From Polyangiaceae bacterium (lineage in GTDB: Bacteria; Myxococcota_A; Polyangia; Polyangiales; Polyangiaceae), in contig JADLFU010000183.1 of NCBI GenBank assembly GCA_020849655.1, positions 18,319 through 82,318 of the forward strand: a stretch of 64,000 nt of DNA, written 5' to 3'. The notes below the pieces were generated by a model that ran no database searches, was not told the DNA's origin, and saw nothing but the letters and a program-made list of their open reading frames with translations. A program made the position numbers and the translations under genes. Every line of letters begins with the position of its first letter. Position 1 is the first letter of the stretch. Below are positions 43,028-51,986 of the stretch, piece after piece.

Positions 43028-44836
43028 CTAGAAGATCGTGAGCGACAGCGCGTACGTGCCGGTCGCTCCCTGGAAGCCGTCGATCGCGAGCCAGATGGGG
43101 ACGCCGGCCTGCACCGGCACGTCGACGCGCTCCTTGCCGTTGCCGATGACGTCGTCGCAGGCGAGCTCCGCGCTCGACGCGCCGAAGCACGCGCCCGCGC
43201 GCGCGTAGAGCACGGCGTCGAAGCTCGCCGTCGTGATCTCGGCGCGGAGCGTGCCCGTGGCGTGCGGGACGACCTGGTAGAACCGCTCCTTCGCCGTGTC
43301 GCCCCCGCACGTGCCCTTGTCGAAGGCCGCGTAGCCGACCGTCGTGCCGGACACGATCGTCGCGTCGTCGAAGACGTGCACCTCCTGGCCCGGGCAGTCG
43401 CCGTCCGCGGGGGCCTGCTCGACCTTGCAGGCGAAGCAGCCGTCGCCGCTCGCGGAGTTCTTGTCGTCGCACTGCTCGCCCTTCGTGACGACGCCGTCGC
43501 CGCAGCTGGTCGTCGAGAGTGACAGTGACAGCGAATAGCCGCCGGACGATCCCGACTGCCCGTCGACGACGACGCTGTAGGTGGCGCCGGCCGTCACTGG
43601 CATCGTGAGCTCCTCCGCGCCCGCCGGCCCGGCGGCGGCGCTGCACGCCTGCTGCGCGCCCGTCGTGCACGCGCCCGAGCGCGCGTACAGGACTCCGTCG
43701 AACGGCGCTGTCGGGGTCAGCGTCGCGGTCAGCGTGCCGCCGGCAGACGGGGTGACCGCGTAGACGACGTCGTTCGTCGAGTTGGTCTTGTCGCACGGGG
43801 CCGCACCGACGAGATCGGCCTTCGCGAGCGACGTGTCTCCGGTGAGCACGACGGGTGCGCCGGCGGCGAGCGCCACCGCCTTGCCAGGGCACTTGTCTCC
43901 CTCGACCGAGGTCGGTGGCGCGACGGACAGCGTGAGCTCGAACGCGCCGTCGGTGGTCGCCGCGTCGACGGCCACCCACACCGGCTTCGACGCCGTGATC
44001 GGGAACGTGCCCGCCTCGACGCCGCCCGCGCCCGCGGCGTTGGCGCACAGGGCAGGGGCGCCCGCGCCGCACGCGCTCGTCCACGCGACCACCGCCGCGT
44101 CGAGCCCGCCCTCCGCCTTCACTTGCACCGAGAGCGTGCCAGTGATCGTCGAGGTGATCTGGTAGACGACGTCGCCGCCCTTGCCGGTCGCGCACGTCGC
44201 CGAGAGCTGATCGCTCGCGCCCGCTGTCGTGCCCGAGAGGACGGTCGGCGCGCCCGGTGACACCGCGACCACGGTGCCGGGGCAGGTGTCGTTCGGCGAG
44301 GGAGGCCCCCCCGCGGCGCCGCTCGCGCCCGCTTGACCGGCCGCTCCCGCCGCGCCGCCGCCCGCGCTCCCTGCCTGTCCGGCCTTGCCCGCCTGCGCGG
44401 CGCCGCCCTGGCCTCCGACGACGCCTCCCGCGCCGGCCTGGCCCGCGCCCGCCGCGCCGCCGCCGCCCGACCCCGCGCCCGCCGCGCCGCCGCCGCCCGA
44501 CCCCGCGCTGCCGCTCGCGCCCGCGTGTCCGGCCGCGCCCTCGCACTCGCACGCGAGGTAGCGCGTCCCGTCCTCCGCGCACTGCTTCGTCCCCTCGGAC
44601 TTGTCGGCGCAGGTGCACAGCTCGTAGTTGCCGGGATCGCACAGACACGGCCCGAACGACCCCCCGCCCGGCGCACACTGTTGCAGGCCGGGCGCGCCGT
44701 CCGGGAGCCGACAGTACACATACTCGTCAGGCTTGCAGCTCACCGCCCCCGAGGGCGAGCGACCGTCGTCGGGCGCGTCGCCGCCCCCGGCGCAGGCGGC
44801 GAGGACGAAGAGCGAGAGGGCGAAGAAGCTACGCAT
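43028..44836 (-). CDS. PPC-like/DUF4215 lipoprotein
   Basis: A 602-residue lipoprotein. Lipobox LAAC (Cys about 14), a Cys-rich segment (CKPDEYVYCRLPDGAPGLQQC ... CLCDPGNYELCTCADKSEG; shown in parts), a long Gly/Ala-rich linker (AGSGGGGAAGAG), and then three beta domains of about 100 residues each resembling the pre-peptidase C-terminal (PPC) fold (each with a PVWVAVDAATTDGAFELTLS-type ending). Between domains two and three lies a DUF4215 repeat (CGDGVVTKGEQCDDKNSASG ... GCFACKVE), a myxobacterial signature. ATG 44836 chosen for its signal. Ends with TAG. Confidence 0.85.
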   Translation of the reverse strand: MRSFFALSLFVLAACAGGGDAPDDGRSPSGAVSCKPDEYVYCRLPDGAPGLQQCAPGGGSFGPCLCDPGNYELCTCADKSEGTKQCAEDGTRYLACECEGAAGHAGASGSAGSGGGGAAGAGSGGGGAAGAGQAGAGGVVGGQGGAAQAGKAGQAGSAGGGAAGAAGQAGASGAAGGPPSPNDTCPGTVVAVSPGAPTVLSGTTAGASDQLSATCATGKGGDVVYQITSTITGTLSVQVKAEGGLDAAVVAWTSACGAGAPALCANAAGAGGVEAGTFPITASKPVWVAVDAATTDGAFELTLSVAPPTSVEGDKCPGKAVALAAGAPVVLTGDTSLAKADLVGAAPCDKTNSTNDVVYAVTPSAGGTLTATLTPTAPFDGVLYARSGACTTGAQQACSAAAGPAGAEELTMPVTAGATYSVVVDGQSGSSGGYSLSLSLSTTSCGDGVVTKGEQCDDKNSASGDGCFACKVEQAPADGDCPGQEVHVFDDATIVSGTTVGYAAFDKGTCGGDTAKERFYQVVPHATGTLRAEITTASFDAVLYARAGACFGASSAELACDDVIGNGKERVDVPVQAGVPIWLAIDGFQGATGTYALSLTIF

Positions 44837-45713
44837 GGCGACCCCGTCGTCTACCACGCGAGGCGACCAGGAGCAGCGCGAGGCAAGCGACGCACGCCGG
44901 CGGCGTCGGCGAGCCGTGGCCGAGGGCGCACCCTCCCCCGTCGTCGGGCGGCGCGGACTCCGTGCAGTCGGCGGAGAAGCCGTTCGCCGGCGTAGGGAGG
45001 CAGGGCGCGCCGCGATCCGGCGGGTACGCCTCGCAGACCGCGTCGACGTCGTCCGGCGTGAGCGTCCGCAGCGACGTCGCCCCGCGATCGTAGGTCGCGT
45101 ACATCGTCGCCGTGGGATCGGCCGAGTGCGACAGGCCGAGCGCGTGGCCGAGCTCGTGCGTGAGGATCGACTGCAGATCGAACTTCACGCCGACGTCGCC
45201 GGTCGTGAGCGGGTTCTGCGCGGCGTTCACCTCGGTGTCGCTGTCGAGGATCTCGCCGGTCGCGACGTCGTAGGTGACCGTCGTGAACGCGAGCGTGTTC
45301 TCCGCGCCCGGGTGCGGCCACGCGTCGTCACGGAACAGCAGCACGTTCGCGTTCGGCAGCTCGCGACGGTAGCCGACGCCGCACGACGACGGCGCGAGCC
45401 GCGCCCACGCGAACGACGCCGCTCCAGGCTCGCCGCACGAGAGGGCGCTCCACGAGGCCATCGACGCCGACAGCACGCGCTCGACCTCGGCCGCGTCGAC
45501 GTTGCGCGTGCCCCGCGGGCTGAGGCTCAGGCCGGGACAACCCGTGCGCCACGCGAGCGGGAGGCCCGTCAGCTTGCAGCCCTCCTCGTCGCGGAGGCAG
45601 TCAGCCTTGCGAGGATCGCACGTCGTCGAGCGGCAGAACCCCCACGCGGGCGCCGCGACGAGCCACGCGGCGAGCGCGACCGACCAGGCGGGGATCGAGG
45701 GCACGCGCGCCAC
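44829..45713 (-). CDS. Matrixin-type zinc metalloprotease with C-terminal membrane anchor
   Basis: A 294-residue secreted protease. Signal peptide ends near AWGF; a short Cys-rich region and a metzincin catalytic domain follow, with the zinc motif HELGHALGLSH near residue 185 and a Met-turn at TATMYATY. The C-terminal 40 residues (GGGCALGHGSPTPPACVACL ... LLLVASRGRRRGRHA) are a Cys-containing tail, hydrophobic helix and basic end, close to the MYXO-CTERM sorting signal. This predicts processing and surface attachment. GTG start; 8-base overlap with the downstream lipoprotein. Confidence 0.88.
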   Translation of the reverse strand: MARVPSIPAWSVALAAWLVAAPAWGFCRSTTCDPRKADCLRDEEGCKLTGLPLAWRTGCPGLSLSPRGTRNVDAAEVERVLSASMASWSALSCGEPGAASFAWARLAPSSCGVGYRRELPNANVLLFRDDAWPHPGAENTLAFTTVTYDVATGEILDSDTEVNAAQNPLTTGDVGVKFDLQSILTHELGHALGLSHSADPTATMYATYDRGATSLRTLTPDDVDAVCEAYPPDRGAPCLPTPANGFSADCTESAPPDDGGGCALGHGSPTPPACVACLALLLVASRGRRRGRHA

Positions 45714-45716
45714 GGT

Positions 45717-46316
45717 TCAGTCGTCGCGCAGGCGTGAGAACACGGCGTGATCGAGCCACCGGCCGTGCACGTACTCGGCCTGGCGCGCGACGCCCTCGAA
45801 GTGGAAGCCGAGGCGACGGATGACGGCGAGCGAGGGGTGGTTCTCGGTCGACGCGGCGACGCGCACCCTCGCCGCGCCGAGCTGGCGGAACGCCCACACC
45901 ACGACGCCGCCCGCGGCCTCCGTCATCAGCCCCGATCTCCACGCGCCGCTGTGCAGCCAGTAGCCGAGATCGGCGCTGAGGTTCTGGTGGGAGAGGGCCT
46001 CGAGGCTGACGACGCCGAGGAACCGCCTCCGCTCGCGATCCTTGACGGAGAACCGCAGCGCGCGCGCGCCGTCCCAGTCGACGATCGAGGACTCGATGTA
46101 CTGCTGCGCGGCGCTGGCGGACGTGATCGAGGGCACCCACGGGAGCCAGGGCTCGAGGTGCGGGCGGCACGCGTCGACCGCGAGCCACATCGCGTGCGCG
46201 TCGTCCGGCTCGAGCGGCGCGAGAGACAGGCGCGGCGTCACGAGCGGGGCGCGGCGGAGCTCGAGGCGGAGGGGGACCGCGAGGGCAGGGGGCCGCGCGA
46301 CCGGAGGCCGCCTCAC
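45717..46316 (-). CDS. GNAT N-acetyltransferase (RimJ/RimL-like)
   Basis: A 199-residue GNAT-fold acetyltransferase that uses acetyl-CoA to modify an amine or protein N-terminus. It has LVTPRLSLAPLEPDDA near residue 25, the acetyl-CoA loop region ADLGYWLHSGAWRSGLMTEA (near 115, typical of the RimJ subgroup), and VAASTENHPSLAVIRRLGFHFEG near the end (shown in part ENHPSLAVIRRLGF). GTG start overlaps the stop of the Ser/Thr kinase. The substrate is unknown. Confidence 0.85.
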   Translation of the reverse strand: MRRPPVARPPALAVPLRLELRRAPLVTPRLSLAPLEPDDAHAMWLAVDACRPHLEPWLPWVPSITSASAAQQYIESSIVDWDGARALRFSVKDRERRRFLGVVSLEALSHQNLSADLGYWLHSGAWRSGLMTEAAGGVVVWAFRQLGAARVRVAASTENHPSLAVIRRLGFHFEGVARQAEYVHGRWLDHAVFSRLRDD

Positions 46317-48907
46317 GGACAGCTCGCGCCGAGCGCGTACGGCTCGAGCTTGCCTGCCTCGTAGTCGAGCCAGGCGATCGTCCAGTCGCTCGGCGTCGCG
46401 CCGACGGCGAGGGACGGCGGCGGCTGATCACCCGCGACGCGCGCGAGCACCGACGCCGGGCCGACCCCGTCCCGCGTGATCTGGGCGGTCTTCAGCCTGC
46501 CCTGCTCGATCCAGGCGATGCGGCCGATCCCGCCGGTGCCGATGGCGACCGACGGCCGCCCGCCGGAGGTGGCGAAGCGCTTGCGCCAGACCATCTGCCC
46601 GCTCTTCGGATCGAGGAACGCGGCGTTCGCGCCGCCGCCGGTCGTGCCCTTCTCGATGTGCCAGACCGCGAAGCAGCCGTCGGCGCCGCACGCGAGCTGC
46701 GGGGTGTCGGCCTTCTCGGTCGTCGGCGACAGCGACCGCCTCGTCCCGGTGAACTTGTCGGCGTGGCGCTTCGGCTCGGAGGGGACGCCGGCGGGCGGCG
46801 CGCCGTCCTCGAGCGGCACGCGCAGGCTCTCGACGAGCCGCTGGCTGTCGCGGTCGAGGCGGAAGACGAGATCGATCGCGCCGTGCTGCAGCCCGATCTG
46901 CGGGGGCCCGATCTTCTGCGGCACCTTGCGCAGATCGGTCAGGCGCGTCGCGGGCGGCGGCTGGCCCGTGCCGGGCACCTTGCGCAGCATCAGATCGGTG
47001 TGCTCGCCCTCGACGCGCTCCTCCCACGCGACCCAGAGGTTGCCGCCCTCGCTCGTGACGCTCGGCGAGCCCGCGCGCGCGGGGCCGACGGACGTGCTCG
47101 GCCCGAGGATGCGCCCGCGCTCGTCGATCCATCGCGAGTAGAGCGCCGCGGCCTGGCCGCGCGCGTCGACGAACGCGAGCGCGATCTGGTCACCCACGGC
47201 CTTCGCGTCGAACCGCGTGACCGTCTCGGCCTCGGGCGTCAGATCGATCGGGAGCGCGGTCGGCCGCAGGCCCGCGTCGAGCGGCGTCGCGTATGCGTGG
47301 ATGCGCCCTCCCCCCTCGTGATCATCGGAGTAGATCGCGAGCGCTCCGGCCTTCGTGCGCAGCAGGATCGGCCGACCGACCGTGCCGCCGAGCGTCGTGT
47401 ACGGGCGGAGCCGCGCGAGCGCCGACAGCTTGCAGGTGCCCTTGCCCTGGGCGAAAGCCGCGAGGTGCTCGCCGAGGTTGCGCGGGGCCGCCGCGCCGCC
47501 GTTGTCGAACGCGTCCTTCAGGCGCTTCGCGGCGTCGTCGTACGCGCCCGCCGCGATCTTCGTCTGGGCCTCCGACACCAGGGCCGCCCACTTCGGGCCC
47601 GGCGGCAGCGCCTCGGGCGCGGCGTGCGGAGGCGCGGCGGACGCTGACGCATGCGCGCTCGCCGAGGTCGTCGGCGCGGGCGGGGCGCTCGTGGGCTTCT
47701 GCGAGACGAGCGGCAGCGGGCGGTTCATCCACCCGGCGACGCCCGCGCCGCCGAGCGCCGCGACGCCGAGCAGCGCCAAGACGACCCGCGATCCGCTCCG
47801 CCGCTTGGGCTCGGCGAGCGGGGAGGCCGCGCTGCGAGACGTGCCGTCGTCGGCGACGCTCGGCGCCGCCAGCCTCGTGATCGCGTCGTCGGCCCCGGCG
47901 CCCGTCGCGCGCGGGCGCGACGAGGGCGGAGGCGGGACGTCGGACTCGCGCGACACGACGGGCGCGGGCTCGGTTGACTCGTGCTCGGTCGACACGAAGC
48001 CCGACGGCTCGCTCTCCTCCATCGCCGCCGCGAAGGCCTCCGCGAGCTCCTTCGGCGTCGGGCAGCGCTGGTCGATGTCGCGATCGAGCGCCTTCGAGAA
48101 CCACAGCTGCGCCGCGCGCGGCAGGTCGGGCCGGTACTTGTTGAGGTTCGGCAGCGGCGAGCTCGCGATCTGCGCGAACGTCATCGCGATGCCCTTGTCG
48201 GTCGACCACACCGTGCGCCCTGTGAGGCACTCGTACGTGATGCACCCGAGCGCCCAGGTGTCCGCGCGGTGGTCGACGGCGCCCTGCCCCTGCACCTGCT
48301 CGGGGCTCATGTACGCGGGCGTGCCGAAGATCGCGCCCTCGCGCGTCAGGCGCGCGGTCGCGCCGCCCTCGGTCGCGGGCGCGTAGAACTTCGCGAGCCC
48401 GAAATCGAGGATCTTCGCGAGCATCTGGCCGTCCTCATCGATCGTGAGGAAGATGTTCTCGGGCTTCAGATCGCGGTGGACGATGTTGGCTTCGTGAGCC
48501 TTCATGAGCCCGCGCGCGACGTGCGTGATGATGCGCACCGTGGTCGCCGGATCGAAGAGGCGGACGCGGACCATGCGCTCGTAGAGCGACTCGCCCGTCA
48601 ACAGCTCCATCACGAGGAACGGGCGACCGTCCTCGAGCTTGCCGGTGTCGTAGACGTCGCAGATGTACGGGCTGCGCACGGCCGCCGCGGCGCGCGCCTC
48701 GCGGAGGAAGCGCTCGACGACGACGGGCGACGTGACGAACTCCGCCGACAGCACCTTGATCGCGACGGGCTTGCCGATGTCGGCGTGCTTGCCCTCGTAC
48801 ACGAGCGCCATGCCGCCTCGCCCGATCTCTCGGGTGACGCTGTAGCGCCCGGCGATGACCGTCCCGGGGACGACCTTCTGCGCTTTGTCGAGGGGGCTGC
48901 CGCCCAT
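46313..48907 (-). CDS. Transmembrane Ser/Thr protein kinase with extracytoplasmic beta-propeller-like domain
   Basis: An 864-residue Hanks-type kinase. The cytoplasmic kinase domain (residues 20-290) has GRGGMALVYEG, AIKV with the ATP Lys, HRDLKPENIF with the catalytic Asp, KILDFGLA (DFG) and GTPAYMSPEQ. A Ser/Pro-rich linker leads to one helix (SRVVLALLGVAALGGAGVAG, near 375) and a large outside region with repeats such as SVTSEGGNLWVAWEE and PQLACGADGCFAVWHI that look like a WD/PQQ-type beta-propeller sensor. ATG 48907. Cotranscribed with an acetyltransferase. Confidence 0.93.
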   Translation of the reverse strand: MGGSPLDKAQKVVPGTVIAGRYSVTREIGRGGMALVYEGKHADIGKPVAIKVLSAEFVTSPVVVERFLREARAAAAVRSPYICDVYDTGKLEDGRPFLVMELLTGESLYERMVRVRLFDPATTVRIITHVARGLMKAHEANIVHRDLKPENIFLTIDEDGQMLAKILDFGLAKFYAPATEGGATARLTREGAIFGTPAYMSPEQVQGQGAVDHRADTWALGCITYECLTGRTVWSTDKGIAMTFAQIASSPLPNLNKYRPDLPRAAQLWFSKALDRDIDQRCPTPKELAEAFAAAMEESEPSGFVSTEHESTEPAPVVSRESDVPPPPSSRPRATGAGADDAITRLAAPSVADDGTSRSAASPLAEPKRRSGSRVVLALLGVAALGGAGVAGWMNRPLPLVSQKPTSAPPAPTTSASAHASASAAPPHAAPEALPPGPKWAALVSEAQTKIAAGAYDDAAKRLKDAFDNGGAAAPRNLGEHLAAFAQGKGTCKLSALARLRPYTTLGGTVGRPILLRTKAGALAIYSDDHEGGGRIHAYATPLDAGLRPTALPIDLTPEAETVTRFDAKAVGDQIALAFVDARGQAAALYSRWIDERGRILGPSTSVGPARAGSPSVTSEGGNLWVAWEERVEGEHTDLMLRKVPGTGQPPPATRLTDLRKVPQKIGPPQIGLQHGAIDLVFRLDRDSQRLVESLRVPLEDGAPPAGVPSEPKRHADKFTGTRRSLSPTTEKADTPQLACGADGCFAVWHIEKGTTGGGANAAFLDPKSGQMVWRKRFATSGGRPSVAIGTGGIGRIAWIEQGRLKTAQITRDGVGPASVLARVAGDQPPPSLAVGATPSDWTIAWLDYEAGKLEPYALGASCP

Positions 48908-49008
48908 TCGTCGGCGGCGTTATCGCACATTCGCCGCTGACCCGACAGGCCGATCGGGCGCGCCTCGGGCGATCGCGCGGCGCGTCGCCGTCCGGCCTGA
49001 GAGAGCGC

Positions 49009-49848
49009 TCAGTAGCGGCCCTTGCGCCCCGAGCGGTGCTCGGCGAGCGCGGCGTGATCCTGCTCCTTCTTCAGCAGCACGCCGGCGAAGGGCAGGGGCA
49101 GCTCGCGCTTCAGGCGCTCGTGCCCGACGCCGCTCCGCGAGAGCACCGCGAGCCAGTCGACCAGCTCGCTCGTCGACGGCTTCTTGCGCACGCGCGGCAC
49201 CTGCCGCAGCTCGTAGAACGCGACGATCGCCTGATCGACCAGCGCGTCGTCGAGCTTCGGGTGGTGGACGCGCACGATGGCCTTCATCATCTCCGGCGTC
49301 GGAAAATCGATGAAGTGGAACACGCAGCGGCGGAGGAACGCGTCGGGCAGCTCCTTCTCGTTGTTGCTCGTGATGATGACGATCGGGCGCTCCCTGGCGA
49401 CGATCTCGTCGCCGGTCTCGCCGACCACGAACCGCATCCGGTCGAGCTCGTGCAGCAGATCGTTCGGGAACTCGAGGTCGGCCTTGTCGACCTCGTCGAT
49501 GAGCAGGACGAGGCGCCTGTCGGACGAGAACGCGCGCCCGAGCGGGCCGAGCTTGATGTACCGACGGATGTCCTTCACGTCGCCGTCCCCGAAGCGGGCC
49601 TCGTAGAGCCGCTGCACGGTGTCGTAGACGTAGAGGCCATCCTGGGCGCGCGTGGTCGACTTCACCGGCCAGTGGATGAGCTCGGCGGAGAACGTCGACG
49701 CGATCGCCTCCGCGAGCAGCGTCTTGCCGGTGCCGGGCTCGCCCTTCACGAGCAGCGGCCGCTCGAGCGCGAGCGCGCAGTTGACGGCGGCCTCGAGCGA
49801 GTCGTTCGTGATGTAGGTGACGGTGCCGCGGAAGCGCTCGAACGTCAT
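49009..49848 (-). CDS. MoxR-family AAA+ ATPase
   Basis: A 279-residue AAA+ ATPase of the MoxR branch. Walker A GEPGTGKTLLAEAIA near residue 36, Walker B LVLLIDEVDKAD near 114, sensor ITSNNEKELPDAFLRRC near 158 (Asn/Arg finger) are clear. MoxR proteins act as chaperones in the assembly of metal-containing or secreted complexes, often with a VWA-domain partner, and none is adjacent here. ATG 49848. The 101 bases between it and the kinase hold no gene. Confidence 0.93.
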   Translation of the reverse strand: MTFERFRGTVTYITNDSLEAAVNCALALERPLLVKGEPGTGKTLLAEAIASTFSAELIHWPVKSTTRAQDGLYVYDTVQRLYEARFGDGDVKDIRRYIKLGPLGRAFSSDRRLVLLIDEVDKADLEFPNDLLHELDRMRFVVGETGDEIVARERPIVIITSNNEKELPDAFLRRCVFHFIDFPTPEMMKAIVRVHHPKLDDALVDQAIVAFYELRQVPRVRKKPSTSELVDWLAVLSRSGVGHERLKRELPLPFAGVLLKKEQDHAALAEHRSGRKGRY

Positions 49849-49957
49849 GCGGGGCGCGCTCGTACCGGAGCAGCCCGAGCGTGTCTACGCGGGAGCGCGC
49901 TTGCCGGGCGCGCGACGCGTCCGCTAGTGTCGAGGGCGCTCGCGCGGCGAGCTCGCA

Positions 49958-51277
49958 TTGGACAGCTCCTCCGTCCCACCCGCCCTGCTGCTCGGCGCCG
50001 CCGCGGCGTCCGCGTTCGGCTCGGTCGTGGCGGCGGGCGACGCGGCGCTCTCGGCGCTCAGCCCGGCGCGGCTCTCGGCGCTCGCGGACCAGTCGTCCAC
50101 GGCCTCGCGCGACGCGCTGACGAGGTTCGCGCGGGCGCCGTCGAAGACGCTCGGGCGCTGGCTCGTCCTGCGCACGATCGCGACGGCGCTCGTCGCGGTG
50201 CTGTTCGACGAGGTCCCGCTCCTCGCGGTGACGGGCGCGCGGCCGCTGCTCGCCGTCGGCGCCGCGCTCGTGACGTGCGGCACGCTCTACGAGCTCGCGT
50301 CGGCGCTGGCGCGCGCGCGCGCCGTGACGGTGGCGCCCTTGATGCTGCGGGTGCTGCGGCCGATCGAGCTCGTCGTCGCGCCGGTCGCCGATCCGCTCTC
50401 GGCGATGGGCCGGTGGGTGAGCGAGCGGCTCGCGCCGGCCGATCCGTCGGCCGAGGGCGCGCGCTCCGAGGCTCGGCTCGCCGAGTCGGAGGTGGAGCAC
50501 CTCGTCGAGGACGCCGAGAAGGCGGGGCAGATCGCCGCGGAGCCCGCGGAGCTCATCCGCAACGTGCTCGACTTCAAGGATCGGGTCGCGCGGGACGTGA
50601 TGGTGCCGCGCATCAAGGTCACGCACATCTCGGTGGAGCAGCCCATCGACGAGACCGCGCGGCAGGTCGCCGAGGAGGGCCACTCGCGGTACCCGGTCTA
50701 CGCGGGCAAGACGGACAACGTCGTCGGCGTGCTGCACGCGAAGGATCTCTTCCGCCGGCTCGCGACCGACCGGCTCGGCGACGCGACCGTGCGCGCCGTG
50801 ATGCGCGCGCCGGTGCAGTTCATCCCGGAGACCCAGGCCGTCTCGGCGGTGCTGCGCGACATGCGCGCGCGCCGTGACCACCTCGCGATCGTCATCGACG
50901 AGTACGGGGGCGTCTCGGGCATCGTGACCCTGGAGGACATCCTCGAGGAGATCGTCGGCGACATCCGCGACGAGCACGATCTCGACGAGCCGCTCGTGGA
51001 GGATCTCGGGGACGGCCGCTACCTCGCGGACGCGTCGGTGAGCCTCGGCGATCTCTCGAGCTACCTCGGGCAGTCGCTCCACGCGGACGGTGACTTCGGC
51101 TCGCTCGGCGGCCTCCTCACCAGCCAGCTCGGGCGCGTGCCGGCGGTCGGCGAGGCGGTGCACGCGTCCGGTGTGGAGCTCGTCGTCCGCGAGGCCGACG
51201 AGAAGCGCGTCATCAAGGTCGAGATCGTGACGCCCCCGCCGCGGTCCATCCGCGTGCCGAGGCCCGCGTCCGGCTGA
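49958..51277 (+). CDS. HlyC/CorC-family protein with CBS pair
   Basis: A 439-residue transporter-associated protein of the CNNM/CorC family. Hydrophobic segments occupy residues 1-140, with only partial similarity to the DUF21 membrane domain. A CBS pair follows (RDVMVPRIKVTHISVEQPI shown as RDVMVPRIKVTHIS, AVMRAPVQFIPETQAVS, IVIDEYGGVSGIVTLEDILE) and a CorC_HlyC C-terminal domain (GRYLADASVSLGDLS). Likely divalent metal or magnesium-related function. TTG start; no better start is in frame. Zero-base convergence with the next minus gene (TGA at 51275, TAG from 51278). Confidence 0.85.
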   Translation: MDSSSVPPALLLGAAAASAFGSVVAAGDAALSALSPARLSALADQSSTASRDALTRFARAPSKTLGRWLVLRTIATALVAVLFDEVPLLAVTGARPLLAVGAALVTCGTLYELASALARARAVTVAPLMLRVLRPIELVVAPVADPLSAMGRWVSERLAPADPSAEGARSEARLAESEVEHLVEDAEKAGQIAAEPAELIRNVLDFKDRVARDVMVPRIKVTHISVEQPIDETARQVAEEGHSRYPVYAGKTDNVVGVLHAKDLFRRLATDRLGDATVRAVMRAPVQFIPETQAVSAVLRDMRARRDHLAIVIDEYGGVSGIVTLEDILEEIVGDIRDEHDLDEPLVEDLGDGRYLADASVSLGDLSSYLGQSLHADGDFGSLGGLLTSQLGRVPAVGEAVHASGVELVVREADEKRVIKVEIVTPPPRSIRVPRPASG

Positions 51278-51694
51278 CTAGTCCACGCGGTCGAGGCCGC
51301 CGGGCTCGCCGTCCGGGCCGTCCGACGAGACGTCGTACGCGCGCTCGGGGCGCGCCGCGGGGCACGTGAGCCGCAGCGGCCGCCGCCACGCGTCCTCGGG
51401 CACGCGCGGCAGGTAGCCCGCCGCGACGAGCTCGCCCCAGCCCGCCTTCGGGCACGCGAGCGCGTGGTCGGCGCGGTACGCGTCGACGGCGCGGCGCGCG
51501 AGCAGCAGCGAGGCGCGGGTCGTCCGCAGGTTGGCTTTGTGATTTTCACGCCGCCGGAGCACGATCGCGAGCAGCGCGATCGCGAGCACGCCGAGCGCGA
51601 GCCGCACGCGACCCATCCCCAGCCGGCGGAGCGCTGTGCCCTGCCTCTCCCACGGCAGGAACACCGTGCGAGCGGAGCCGCGTCGCCTCGCCAC
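51278..51694 (-). CDS. GspG-like pseudopilin-domain protein
   Basis: A 138-residue protein. One hydrophobic helix (VRLALGVLAIALLAIVLRRR, residues 30-49) precedes a C-terminal domain with VDAYRADHALACPKAGWGEL, YLPRVPEDAWRRPLRLTCPA and a final YDVSSDGPDGEPGG that is typical of type II secretion GspG pseudopilins (calcium-binding DGxxGG-like ending). The N-terminal G/FTLIE prepilin cleavage motif is absent, so it may be a minor, non-assembled relative. GTG start follows the small membrane gene directly. Ends with TAG. Confidence 0.7.
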   Translation of the reverse strand: MARRRGSARTVFLPWERQGTALRRLGMGRVRLALGVLAIALLAIVLRRRENHKANLRTTRASLLLARRAVDAYRADHALACPKAGWGELVAAGYLPRVPEDAWRRPLRLTCPAARPERAYDVSSDGPDGEPGGLDRVD

Positions 51695-51940
51695 TCAGGG
51701 CCCTCGGCTCGCGCTCGCCGACGGCGCGGGCGGGGCCGCGGAGGCCGACGCGCTGGCGCTGACGCGGGGCCGAAACGGCACGTCGCCGAGCCCCCGGCCG
51801 CGCGGCGTCGCCTCGCCGAAGACGACCTCACGGCGCCCCCCGCGCGCCACCATCATCGCGCTCGCGAGCAGCATCAGCAGCATCAGCGGCAGGAACCCCG
51901 GGGACTTCCAGGGCGGTGGCTTCTGAGGGTCGAACCCCAT
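51695..51940 (-). CDS. Hypothetical small membrane protein
   Basis: An 81-residue protein with a single hydrophobic helix (FLPLMLLMLLASAMMVA, residues 17-33) and a Ser/Ala-rich C-terminal half (VSASASASAAPPAPSASAS). Family not recognised. ATG 51940 has GGAG directly before it. Its stop abuts the start of the pseudopilin-like gene. It is free of the upstream kinase gene only if that gene ends at its TTA; otherwise the two overlap by 113 bases. Confidence 0.55.
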   Translation of the reverse strand: MGFDPQKPPPWKSPGFLPLMLLMLLASAMMVARGGRREVVFGEATPRGRGLGDVPFRPRVSASASASAAPPAPSASASRGP

Positions 51941-51986
51941 CTCCGGCCCCCATACCTCGCGCGGCGGCGCTCGCCAAAGCGCGGGG

